A stretch of DNA of 13,898 nucleotides, from positions 1-13,898 of the forward strand of contig DATEZE010000102.1 in assembly GCA_035255845.1 (NCBI GenBank), given 5' to 3'. Below the pieces are notes generated by a model that had not been told where the DNA came from, searched no databases, and saw only the letters and a program-made list of their open reading frames with translations. Source of the DNA: JALORV01 sp035255845. Its GTDB lineage: Bacteria; Pseudomonadota; Gammaproteobacteria; Burkholderiales; Burkholderiaceae_F. Shown piece after piece: positions 5,845 to 12,619 of this stretch; positions within the stretch are counted from its first letter, which is position 1; each line of letters starts with the position of its first letter. Made by a program: the position numbers and the translations under genes.

Positions 5845-7755
5845 TCAGGGACCGAAGCGCGGCTCGAGTACGTTGCCACGAACACGCAGGGTCATTCCCT
5901 GAATGCGCGAGCCTCCGAGCTCGACACGGATTGTTCCGGCCACCGCCTGGTCAGGAGCAACGGTGAAATCGCCGCGTGCCGCCAGCGCGCCAGCGCGCCC
6001 TCCGGTCTCCTCGAAACGGACGCCTGCGGATGACGCACCAAGCATCCCGTCGAACTCAGTAAATCGTGTGACGCCAGCGGATGTCGCGCCCTGCGTGGCT
6101 GCCAACCCGAGATTGATCCCATTGAGCGAGGCCCAGCGCACCTGCAATGGGCCAGCAAACACCGACTGCTGTACTGCTTCGTCTAGAGTCGTACCACGTC
6201 CGACCACGGTCAGGTCCAGAGATGCCGTTCCCTGCAGCGGTGACACCGCCGTCTCCTGGTTCGCTGGCGCTTTCCGGACGTACTGGACTATCGACTCGAT
6301 GTCGAGATTGGTGGCACCGACCCGGCCGGTGATCACCCACTCGACGTCGCTCGCCGCATAAAGCATCCCACTCGCGACGCCGTAAAAGCCCGCAAGCGAA
6401 TAGCTCGAGACTTCGATCAGCTTGCCATCCAGGCGGCCGTTCGCGCGCACCTCGTTCCACTTGACCTGCGGCCCGAATGGCAGCGACCAGCGGTCGGCGT
6501 CGAGGCGGAAATCCAGAACGGGTCGGCCGTCGCTGGTCTGCGCCGGACGCAGCGCCAGCCTCATCGTGCCGTCAGTGTCGAGCTGCCGAACCAACAACGG
6601 GCCAAATCTGCCGTCCGAGCCCCGCCGCAGCACCGCCTCGTAACGACCCGGCAGCAGTTCTGTGTCCGAGATACGGACCGAATCGAACCGAATCGTCGAC
6701 AACTTGTTCGAAAGCGAATTTGCCCCGGCCGGCAGGGCGCGCGCGATTGTCTCGGCCTGCGCCGTTGTCAGACTGAGCGGTGCCACAGTGGCCTCGCCCC
6801 AGACCCATTGACCGCCCCGCAGGGCGTTCCAAAGGTCTTTCCAATTGATCAGCAATGAGACTTCGTCGATCTTTATGTCGCCGGTCTGGATTCCGCGGAC
6901 CACCATGCGCGGCGACGGCGCAAATCGGAAGTCGGTGTCTGCGACCGCGACAGGGCGGCGAAACACCTGTGTCAGCCCTTCGGCGACCTTGGGCGCGCTG
7001 ACTTCGCCTTGCAGCGGTTGCAGCGTGCTGTAAAGGCCGGTGGCGAGGACGCCGACGGCCGCAACGACAAGCAAGCGCTTCATCCATGTGCGCAGCAGCT
7101 GCCGGCGGTGCTCGTCGGCAATTTCGTCGTTTTCGGCCCGGTCCCGTTCCTCCTGCAGATCGAGCCGATCTGGCACATTGACCGTCGTGATAGCGAAATG
7201 CGTTGCCGCTTCCCAGTCCGGCGAGCGCGTGGTTTTGGCCTCGATGTTCGGCTGATGTGAGCGTACGCTCACTATCGATTCCACTGGCTCTGACACTACA
7301 TGTCGACGTGCGGCGACGGTGCGCGCCGGCTGCTGGGCCGCCTCTCGGGTGAGTTGGGCCGCTGCCTGCTCCACGCGCGCGCGAACCAACTCGCTGGCCA
7401 CGGCTTCTTCTGTGTCGCCGAAGATCGTGATCGGATCGAGGTCGCTCTGCTCGAGGAACTGAGCCACAGCTTCTGGTTCTAGCTGGCCCTCCCGCACCCC
7501 GGAACCGTTGGTTCGCGAAGGGTCCCCGCCCCCCATCGGCTCGACGAGACCAGCGTCCTGCAGCTTCCGCAGCGCCCGCTCGATTCGCTCATCGTTGAGG
7601 CTGGGCAGCCGCGTCTTCAATCCGGCCACATTGAGTCGGCCGTCAAGCAGGATCAGGATAAGCCGCTCGCTCTGGGTGAACTGGTGCGACTTCTCATAGA
7701 CCTCACGCACACCGCGATCGGTGCGCTGATAGATCATCGAGACGTTCAGCGCCAT
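5845..7755 (-). CDS. Single-pass membrane protein: winged-helix-like N-terminus plus AsmA-like periplasmic domain
   Basis: No gene name is recognised. From the ATG at 7755 the protein has 636 residues (numbered here). Residues about 8-75 (MIYQRTDRGVREVYEK, then TQSERLILILLDGRLNVAGL and ALRKLQDAGLVE) resemble the small helical, winged-helix-like domain seen at the start of some proteobacterial regulators. Residues 85-215 are polar, low in hydrophobicity, and probably a flexible linker. The basic stretch EHRRQLLRTWMKR precedes one membrane helix at about 228-245, predicting N-in, C-out topology. Residues 255-636 look like an AsmA/DUF748-type periplasmic repeat protein: repeated short beta patterns, LINWKDLWNALRGG at 302-315, and a late segment ending VRGNVLEPRFGP. 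Start choice is uncertain: TTG at 7794 and ATG at 7737 are in frame and none has a good ribosome site. Function may be envelope lipid-related or sensory; this is inference. Confidence 0.8.
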   Translation of the reverse strand: MALNVSMIYQRTDRGVREVYEKSHQFTQSERLILILLDGRLNVAGLKTRLPSLNDERIERALRKLQDAGLVEPMGGGDPSRTNGSGVREGQLEPEAVAQFLEQSDLDPITIFGDTEEAVASELVRARVEQAAAQLTREAAQQPARTVAARRHVVSEPVESIVSVRSHQPNIEAKTTRSPDWEAATHFAITTVNVPDRLDLQEERDRAENDEIADEHRRQLLRTWMKRLLVVAAVGVLATGLYSTLQPLQGEVSAPKVAEGLTQVFRRPVAVADTDFRFAPSPRMVVRGIQTGDIKIDEVSLLINWKDLWNALRGGQWVWGEATVAPLSLTTAQAETIARALPAGANSLSNKLSTIRFDSVRISDTELLPGRYEAVLRRGSDGRFGPLLVRQLDTDGTMRLALRPAQTSDGRPVLDFRLDADRWSLPFGPQVKWNEVRANGRLDGKLIEVSSYSLAGFYGVASGMLYAASDVEWVITGRVGATNLDIESIVQYVRKAPANQETAVSPLQGTASLDLTVVGRGTTLDEAVQQSVFAGPLQVRWASLNGINLGLAATQGATSAGVTRFTEFDGMLGASSAGVRFEETGGRAGALAARGDFTVAPDQAVAGTIRVELGGSRIQGMTLRVRGNVLEPRFGP

Positions 7756-7769
7756 GAGCGTTAGGAAGG

Positions 7770-7784
7770 CTCCGTCAGACGGAG
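7770..7784. repeat. Perfect 7-1-7 palindrome before the AsmA-like gene
   Basis: CTCCGTC-A-GACGGAG is a perfect inverted repeat 15-29 bases upstream of the chosen ATG and just downstream of a possible -10 element. As DNA it is shaped like a dimeric-repressor operator. As RNA it could form a 5-bp stem with a 5-base loop in the leader. A coding role from the TTG start at 7794 is less likely. Confidence 0.4.
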
Positions 7785-7804
7785 TCTCGGTCAATGATCG
7801 ATCG

Positions 7805-7810
7805 ATTGTA
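7805..7810 (-). promoter_or_regulatory. Possible -10 element for the AsmA-like gene
   Basis: TACAAT on the minus strand matches TATAAT at 5 of 6 positions, about 50 bases before the ATG at 7755. No good -35 hexamer is visible at 16-18 bases. If used, transcription would start near 7798, which argues against the TTG start at 7794. The 159-base gap from 7756 to 7914 otherwise holds only the palindrome at 7770-7784 and no clear terminator for livM. Confidence 0.3.
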
Positions 7811-7914
7811 TCGGCGACCCGCGGGAAAACACACGCCTACGTTCGGTCGATAAGCGCCCCGAACTCACGGCTGAAGCGGGTTACGGAAGGTGCATTGCGG
7901 CCGCGCCGGGGGCG

Positions 7915-8913
7915 TCAGGCCGGCTTCGCGCGCAACGCCTGCCGCCGCGACCACCATGCGTTCAGTTCACCCACTACTCCGCGGCGGAACGCCATGACGC
8001 AGACGACGAAGATCAGACCGATGACGATCGTTACCGCCTCGCCGAGGCCGTTGAACCACTCGATTCCAGTGACGCGGCCCAGAAACATACCGATGTCCCC
8101 GACCTTGTTCTCGAGGGCGACAACGATAAAAGCTCCCAGGATCGGCCCGAGCATCGTGCCCATGCCACCGACCAGCACCATCAGGATCACAAGGCCCGAG
8201 GTGCTCCAGTGGGCATCGCTCAAAGTCGCGAAGCCAAGGACAAGTGTCTTGGTCGAGCCGGCGAGCCCCGCGAGCGCGGCGGACAGGACGAATGCGAGCA
8301 GCTTGAAGCGCGCGGTGTCGTAACCAAGTGAGGTCGCGCGCGGCTCATTCTCGCGGATCGCCTTCAAGACCTGACCGAACGGCGAGTGAACGGTCCGGTA
8401 GATGACCAAAAAACCTATGACGAAAATCCCCAGTACGACGTAGTAGAGAGCGAGGTCCGATTCCAGATTGATCATTCCGAGGAACTTGCCTCGCGGCACC
8501 GATTGCAGCCCGTCCTCGCCGCCCGTGAACGGCGCCTGCAGAAAAAAGAAGTAGAGCATCTGCGCGAGCGCCAACGTAATCATCGAAAAGTAAATGCCGC
8601 TGCGCCGGATGGCCAGGCTTCCCATCACGAACCCAAGCGCGGCGCCGGCAGCCACGCCAATCAGCAGACCCAATTCCGTTGGCACACCCCATAGCTTGAG
8701 GGCGTGCCCCGTGGCATAGGCAGCCCCACCGAGGAAGGCAGCGTGACCAAACGAGAGGAGCCCGGTAAACCCGATCAGCAAATTGAAGGCGCACGCAAAC
8801 AGCGCGAAGCACATCACCTTCATCACGAACACGGGGTAGGCGCCAAGCCATGGCAGCAGCGCGACCAGCACGACCAGGCCAATGTAGATCAGGATTTCCA
8901 GTGAACGCTTCAC
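7915..8913 (-). CDS. livM: Branched-chain amino acid-type ABC transporter permease LivM
   Basis: LivM is one of the two membrane subunits of the HAAT importer and pairs with LivH. The 332-residue protein is strongly hydrophobic with many membrane helices. It carries the LivM hallmark LIGFTGLLSFGHAAFLG (46-62). The cytoplasmic coupling segment LKAIRENEPRATSLGYDTAR (183-202) contacts the ATPases, and VLVGGMGTMLGPILGA is at 246-261. The start is a GTG, giving MKRSLEILIY, supported by AAGGA eight to nine bases upstream. It begins one base after the livH stop, so the pair is probably translated together. It is the last gene of the operon; the C-terminus is short and basic (RRQALRAKPA). Family assignment is secure; the transported substrate is not known. 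Confidence 0.96.
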   Translation of the reverse strand: MKRSLEILIYIGLVVLVALLPWLGAYPVFVMKVMCFALFACAFNLLIGFTGLLSFGHAAFLGGAAYATGHALKLWGVPTELGLLIGVAAGAALGFVMGSLAIRRSGIYFSMITLALAQMLYFFFLQAPFTGGEDGLQSVPRGKFLGMINLESDLALYYVVLGIFVIGFLVIYRTVHSPFGQVLKAIRENEPRATSLGYDTARFKLLAFVLSAALAGLAGSTKTLVLGFATLSDAHWSTSGLVILMVLVGGMGTMLGPILGAFIVVALENKVGDIGMFLGRVTGIEWFNGLGEAVTIVIGLIFVVCVMAFRRGVVGELNAWWSRRQALRAKPA

Positions 8914-8914
8914 G

Positions 8915-9802
8915 CTACTTTTCCTTGCCGAACAAACCTGCCGGTCGGAGCAGCAGCACCACGACCATCAGCAGAAACACGACGGTGGCCGATGCTTCGG
9001 GGTAGAACACTCGGGTAAGGCCTTCGATCACCCCAAGCCCGAGGCCGGTCACGATCGAGCCCAGTATGGAACCCATGCCTCCGATCACGACGACCGCGAA
9101 GACGACGATGATCAGATTGCTGCCCATCAGCGGCTGCACCTGCAGGATCGGAGCTGCGAGCACGCCAGCAAAGCCCGCCAGCGCGGTGCCGAACCCGTAG
9201 GTAAGCGTCACCATCAGCGGCACATTGACGCCGAAAGCCTCGGTCAGCTTCGCGTTTTCCGTACCCGCCCTCAGCAGCGCGCCGAGCTTCGTCCGCTCGA
9301 TAACAAACCACGTGCCCATACACACCATGAGCGAGGCGAACACCACCCACGCGCGATAATTGGGTAGCGTCATAAAGCCCAGATTGGTCGCCCCCGACAG
9401 CGCCTCGGGCACTTGATACGGCAGGCCGGAGACGCCGTAGAACGAGCGGAAGAAGCCCTCGATCAGCAGCGTCAGTCCGAAGGTCAGCAGCAGGCCGTAC
9501 AGATGATCGAGCTTGTACAGGTGCCTGAGGAGCAACCGTTCGGTGATCATGCCGAAAACGCCGACCAGGAGCGGTGCGACGATCAGCATGACCCAGTAAT
9601 TGACGTTGAAGTACGTCAACCCCATCCACGCGAAGATCGCGCCCATCATGTAGAGCGCGCCGTGGTTGAAGTTGATCACGTTGAGCAGCCCGAAGATCAC
9701 TGCAAGGCCGAGCGACAGAATCGCGTAGAACGAGCCGTTTACCAGCCCGAGCAGCAGCTGGCTTAGGAGAGCCGGGAGCGGTATGCCGAACAGTTCAGTC
9801 AT
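8915..9802 (-). CDS. livH: Branched-chain amino acid-type ABC transporter permease LivH
   Basis: LivH forms the translocation pore with LivM. The 295-residue protein has the typical LivH start region (LLLGLVNGSFYAILSLGLAV, 16-35) and the signature FGLLNVINFNHGALYMMG (37-54). The ATPase-coupling segment RAGTENAKLTEAFGVN is at 178-193, followed by VVVIGGMGSILGSIVTG (237-253). It starts with ATG at 9802. No strong ribosome site is seen before it, and 78 bases containing a strong hairpin (9822-9852) separate it from livK, so its expression may be lower than that of the binding protein. The stop lies one base before the livM start. Identification is secure. Confidence 0.96.
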   Translation of the reverse strand: MTELFGIPLPALLSQLLLGLVNGSFYAILSLGLAVIFGLLNVINFNHGALYMMGAIFAWMGLTYFNVNYWVMLIVAPLLVGVFGMITERLLLRHLYKLDHLYGLLLTFGLTLLIEGFFRSFYGVSGLPYQVPEALSGATNLGFMTLPNYRAWVVFASLMVCMGTWFVIERTKLGALLRAGTENAKLTEAFGVNVPLMVTLTYGFGTALAGFAGVLAAPILQVQPLMGSNLIIVVFAVVVIGGMGSILGSIVTGLGLGVIEGLTRVFYPEASATVVFLLMVVVLLLRPAGLFGKEK

Positions 9803-9821
9803 CGCGATGTGGCTTGATGCC

Positions 9822-9852
9822 GGAGCGCGTGCCAGCGAAGGCCACGCGCTCC
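9822..9852 (-). repeat. Strong hairpin in the livK-livH gap
   Basis: A perfect 10-bp inverted repeat, GGAGCGCGTG (9822-9831) with CACGCGCTCC (9843-9852), encloses an 11-base loop. It lies 28 bases beyond the livK stop and 19 bases before the livH start. There is no following T-run, so it is probably not a full intrinsic terminator. An mRNA 3'-end protector or partial attenuator that raises binding protein over permease is more likely. That role is inferred from position. Confidence 0.6.
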
Positions 9853-9880
9853 AGCGAGTCGGCTCAGTCGGCCCTCTGGA

Positions 9881-11089
9881 TTACTTCAGTGTGCACTTCG
9901 TGCCGCCTTGCGGAGCGAAGGCGACGTCGCCCGGGATGGTCTGAGCAACCTTGAAGTAATCCCACGGCGTCTTCGACTCGGCGGGGCTCTTCACTTGCAT
10001 CATGTACATGTCATGCACCATGCGACCGTTCGGCAGGATCTTGCCGCCCTTGGCGAACACGTCGTTGATCGGCGTCTTCTTCATCTGCGCCATCACTGCA
10101 TCGGGATCGTCGGATCCGACGGCCTTGACCGCCGCGAGGTAATGGTTCACCGCCGAAAAGTCGGCCGCCTGCAACATCGATGGCATGCGCTTCATCTTGC
10201 TGAAGAAGCGCTGACCCCATGCACGCGTGTCGGCGTTCAGGTCCCAGTACCAGCCATCGGTGAGGTACATGCCCTCGGTGGTCTTCAGTCCCAGCGAGTG
10301 GATGTCATTGATGAACATCAGCAGGCCCGCGAGTTTCATGGTCTTGGTGACGCCGAACTCGTTTGCGGCCTTGATCGAATTGATCGTGTCGCCACCCGCG
10401 TTGGCAAGGCCCAGGATCTGTGCCTTGCTGTTCTGCGCCTGCAGCAGGAACGACGAGAAGTCGGAAGCGTTCAGCGGAACGCGAACCGCCCCCACCACCG
10501 TGCCGCCCGAGGCCTTCACGACGTCACTTGTGTCCTTTTCCAGCGAGTGACCAAACGCATAGTCCGCAGTAAGGAAGAACCAGCTCTTTCCTCCGGCCTT
10601 CACCACCGCCGATCCCGTGCCGTTGGCCAGCGCCACGGTGTCATATGCGTAATGGATCGTATAAGGCGTGCAATCTTCGTTCGTCAGGCGCGATGTGGCC
10701 GCGCCGATGGCGATGTACGGCCGCTTCTTCTCAGCCGCGACCTTGGCGGTCGCGAGTGCAGTGGCGGAGTTGGTGCCGCCGATGATGACGTCAGCGCCCG
10801 ACTGATCGATCCACTCGCGCACCTTCGACGAAGCGATATCGGCCTTGTTCTGGTGATCGGCGTAAACCAGCTCGATCTTCTTGCCTGGAAACTGCTTTTC
10901 CATGTCGGCGATCGCCATGCGGATCGCCTCTACTCCTCCGGGTCCGTCGATGTCGGAATACAGAGACGACATGTCGGTGATGAACCCGATGACGATCTTG
11001 TCGCCCGAGAGCTTTTGCGCCTGCGCGCTGCCAAAGCCGAGTGCGAGGCCGCAAGCGGCCAGCGCCAAGGCGCTTTTGTTCAACTTCAT
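9881..11089 (-). CDS. livK: Periplasmic substrate-binding protein of the Liv/HAAT ABC transporter
   Basis: This is the soluble receptor that captures substrate in the periplasm and delivers it to LivHM. The 402-residue protein has a signal peptide (MKLNKSALAL, hydrophobic to residue 20) with a likely cut after AQA at 24. The mature start KIVIGFITDMSSLYSDIDGP (31-50) is the type I periplasmic-binding fold of the Leu/Ile/Val-receptor family. VIIGGTNSATALATAKVAAE (101-120) marks the N-lobe ligand region, and the C-terminus contains a lone late Cys (KCTLK). The ATG at 11089 has an excellent GAGGAGG site eight bases upstream, the best ribosome site in the window, in keeping with high expression. 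The sequence belongs to a branch whose ligands are not all branched-chain amino acids, so livK is used for family and position only. Confidence 0.93.
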   Translation of the reverse strand: MKLNKSALALAACGLALGFGSAQAQKLSGDKIVIGFITDMSSLYSDIDGPGGVEAIRMAIADMEKQFPGKKIELVYADHQNKADIASSKVREWIDQSGADVIIGGTNSATALATAKVAAEKKRPYIAIGAATSRLTNEDCTPYTIHYAYDTVALANGTGSAVVKAGGKSWFFLTADYAFGHSLEKDTSDVVKASGGTVVGAVRVPLNASDFSSFLLQAQNSKAQILGLANAGGDTINSIKAANEFGVTKTMKLAGLLMFINDIHSLGLKTTEGMYLTDGWYWDLNADTRAWGQRFFSKMKRMPSMLQAADFSAVNHYLAAVKAVGSDDPDAVMAQMKKTPINDVFAKGGKILPNGRMVHDMYMMQVKSPAESKTPWDYFKVAQTIPGDVAFAPQGGTKCTLK

Positions 11090-11097
11090 TGACGTTT

Positions 11098-11104
11098 CCT
11101 CCTC
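11098..11104 (-). promoter_or_regulatory. Strong ribosome-binding site of livK
   Basis: GAGGAGG on the minus strand lies eight bases before the ATG at 11089. It fixes the livK start against the upstream in-frame alternative at 11128 and predicts higher translation of the binding protein than of its neighbours, most of which have weak sites. Confidence 0.85.
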
Positions 11105-11120
11105 GATGGGGTGATCACTA

Positions 11121-11834
11121 CTAGACACCGAGCAACTGATGCAGCGTCTGTTCCTTGGCCTTCAGTTCCGCGGCCGCAAAGCTTTCGACGATGCGCCCAT
11201 GCTCCATGACGTAGAACCGGTCTGCGAGCGGTGCCGCGAAACGGAAATTCTGTTCGACCATCACGATCGTGTAGCCGCGCGTTCTCAGCGCGCGGATCAT
11301 CTCCGCCAGCTTCTTGACGATCACCGGTGCGAGGCCCTCGGAGATCTCGTCGAGCAGCAGCAGTTGCGCGCCGGTGCGCAGGATGCGCGCGACAGCCAGC
11401 ATCTGCTGCTCGCCACCCGAAAGCCGCATTCCCGGACTTTTCGCACGCTCCTTCAGATTGGGAAACATCGCATAGATCTCGTCGACGCTCATGCCGCCGC
11501 TGTCGCTGACTCGCGGAGGCAGCATCAGGTTTTCCTCACACGAAAGGCTTGCGAAGATGCCGCGCTCCTCGGGGCAGTAGCCGACTCCAAGGTGCGCGAT
11601 CCGGTAGGTCGGCAAGCCCACGGTCTCGGCCCCCGCCAGCTTGATCGAACCCTTGCGCGTCCCGGTCAGGCCCATGATCGCCCGCAGCGTGGTCGTGCGG
11701 CCGGCCCCGTTGCGCCCCAACAAGGTGACGACCTCGCCGCGCGCGACGTGCAGGTCGACCCCGTGCAGGATGTGCGATTCGCCGTACCAGGCATTTAGGC
11801 CGGCGATGTCGAGCGCTGTGCTGGCCGCGGACAT
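11121..11834 (-). CDS. livF: ABC transporter ATPase LivF with Walker A Lys replaced by Arg
   Basis: LivF and LivG form the ATPase pair of the HAAT importer. The 237-residue protein (from ATG 11834) has the signature motif RLSGGEQQML (137-146), Walker B LLLLDEISEGL (158-168) and the LivF-typical MVEQN (192-196), where most ABC ATPases have His. The Walker A motif reads GRNGAGRTTT (40-49). The invariant lysine is Arg46, encoded CGC at 11699-11697. The protein is otherwise full length and undegraded. The ATG is two bases after the livG stop. A TTG two codons earlier, overlapping that stop, has a better-spaced GAGGG and may be the true start. livK follows 31 bases downstream. The family is certain; catalytic competence of its own ATP site is doubtful. 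Confidence 0.94.
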   Translation of the reverse strand: MSAASTALDIAGLNAWYGESHILHGVDLHVARGEVVTLLGRNGAGRTTTLRAIMGLTGTRKGSIKLAGAETVGLPTYRIAHLGVGYCPEERGIFASLSCEENLMLPPRVSDSGGMSVDEIYAMFPNLKERAKSPGMRLSGGEQQMLAVARILRTGAQLLLLDEISEGLAPVIVKKLAEMIRALRTRGYTIVMVEQNFRFAAPLADRFYVMEHGRIVESFAAAELKAKEQTLHQLLGV

Positions 11835-11836
11835 AA

Positions 11837-12619
11837 TCAATGCGCCATGCCCTCGAGCTCGGTCTCGCTGGTGCCCATGTAGGCTTCCTTGACCGCTGGA
11901 TTGTTCGAGACCGCCTGATACCGCCCCTCCGCCAGCACTGAACCGCGCGCCAATACTGTGATTGTGTCGGCGATGCTCGACACGACGCTCATGTTGTGCT
12001 CGACCATCAGCACGGTGCGGCCCACAGCCACCCGCTTGATCAGGTCGGTGACGCGCGCAACGTCCTCATGTCCCATGCCCTGGGTCGGCTCGTCAAGCAG
12101 CATCAGCTCGGGCTCGGTGGCGAGCGTCGTCGCGATTTCCAGAGCGCGCTTGCGGCCGTACGGCAGCGAAACCGTCTCGAAGCCAGCGAAGCCGCGCAGA
12201 TCAACCTGATCGAGCAGTTCCAGCGCGCGTGCATTCATCGAATCGAGAATGCTCTCGCTGCGCCAGAACTGGAACGAAAGTCCGGTCGATCGCTGCAGGG
12301 CTATGCGGACGTTCTCGATCACCGTTAGGTGCGGAAACACCGAGGAGATCTGATAGGAGCGCACGATGCCCCGGCGCGCGACGTGTTCGGGCGTTTCGCG
12401 CGTGATGTCGATGCCGTTGAAGAGGATCGCACCGCGCGTCGGCGTCAGGAACTTCGTCAGCAGGTTAAAGCAGGTCGTCTTGCCGGCACCGTTCGGTCCG
12501 ATAAGCGCGTGGATCGTGCCGCGGCCGACCTTCAGGTTGACGTCGTTGACCGCGACGAAGCCCTTGAATTCCTTCGTCAGGCCACGCGTCTCGAGGATGG
12601 TGTCAGCGGGTGTACTCAT
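11837..12619 (-). CDS. livG: ABC transporter ATPase LivG
   Basis: LivG is the second ATPase subunit of the importer. The 260-residue protein has an intact Walker A GPNGAGKTT (41-49) and Walker B LMLLDEPTQGM (172-182), the His switch in MVEHNMSVV (205-213), and the LivG-type insert between Walker A and signature (SYQISSVFPHLTVIENVRIA, 88-107). The signature is VSLPYGRKRALEIA (150-163) instead of LSGGQ, which is within the range of LivG proteins. The LPYGRKRALEIATTLA and QGMGHEDV features suggest a particular Liv subfamily rather than the E. coli type. The ATG overlaps the dehydrogenase stop by 4 bases (ATGA) with no clear ribosome site, so translation is probably coupled to that gene. Identification is secure. 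Confidence 0.96.
   Translation of the reverse strand: MSTPADTILETRGLTKEFKGFVAVNDVNLKVGRGTIHALIGPNGAGKTTCFNLLTKFLTPTRGAILFNGIDITRETPEHVARRGIVRSYQISSVFPHLTVIENVRIALQRSTGLSFQFWRSESILDSMNARALELLDQVDLRGFAGFETVSLPYGRKRALEIATTLATEPELMLLDEPTQGMGHEDVARVTDLIKRVAVGRTVLMVEHNMSVVSSIADTITVLARGSVLAEGRYQAVSNNPAVKEAYMGTSETELEGMAH

Noticed and set aside
7845..7853. TTATCGACC on the minus strand as a DnaA box
   Set aside because: Only 7 of 9 matches to TTATCCACA, single copy, and no AT-rich stretch or cluster suggests an origin.
11042..11089. Lipobox LAAC at residues 10-13 of LivK, suggesting a lipoprotein
   Set aside because: The cysteine is too early after a very short hydrophobic stretch, and a normal cleavage site (AQA at 22-24) fits better.
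9908..11092. A 394-codon open frame on the plus strand opposite livK
   Set aside because: It mirrors the codon pattern of livK, has no family resemblance, and long antisense frames are common in GC-rich genes.
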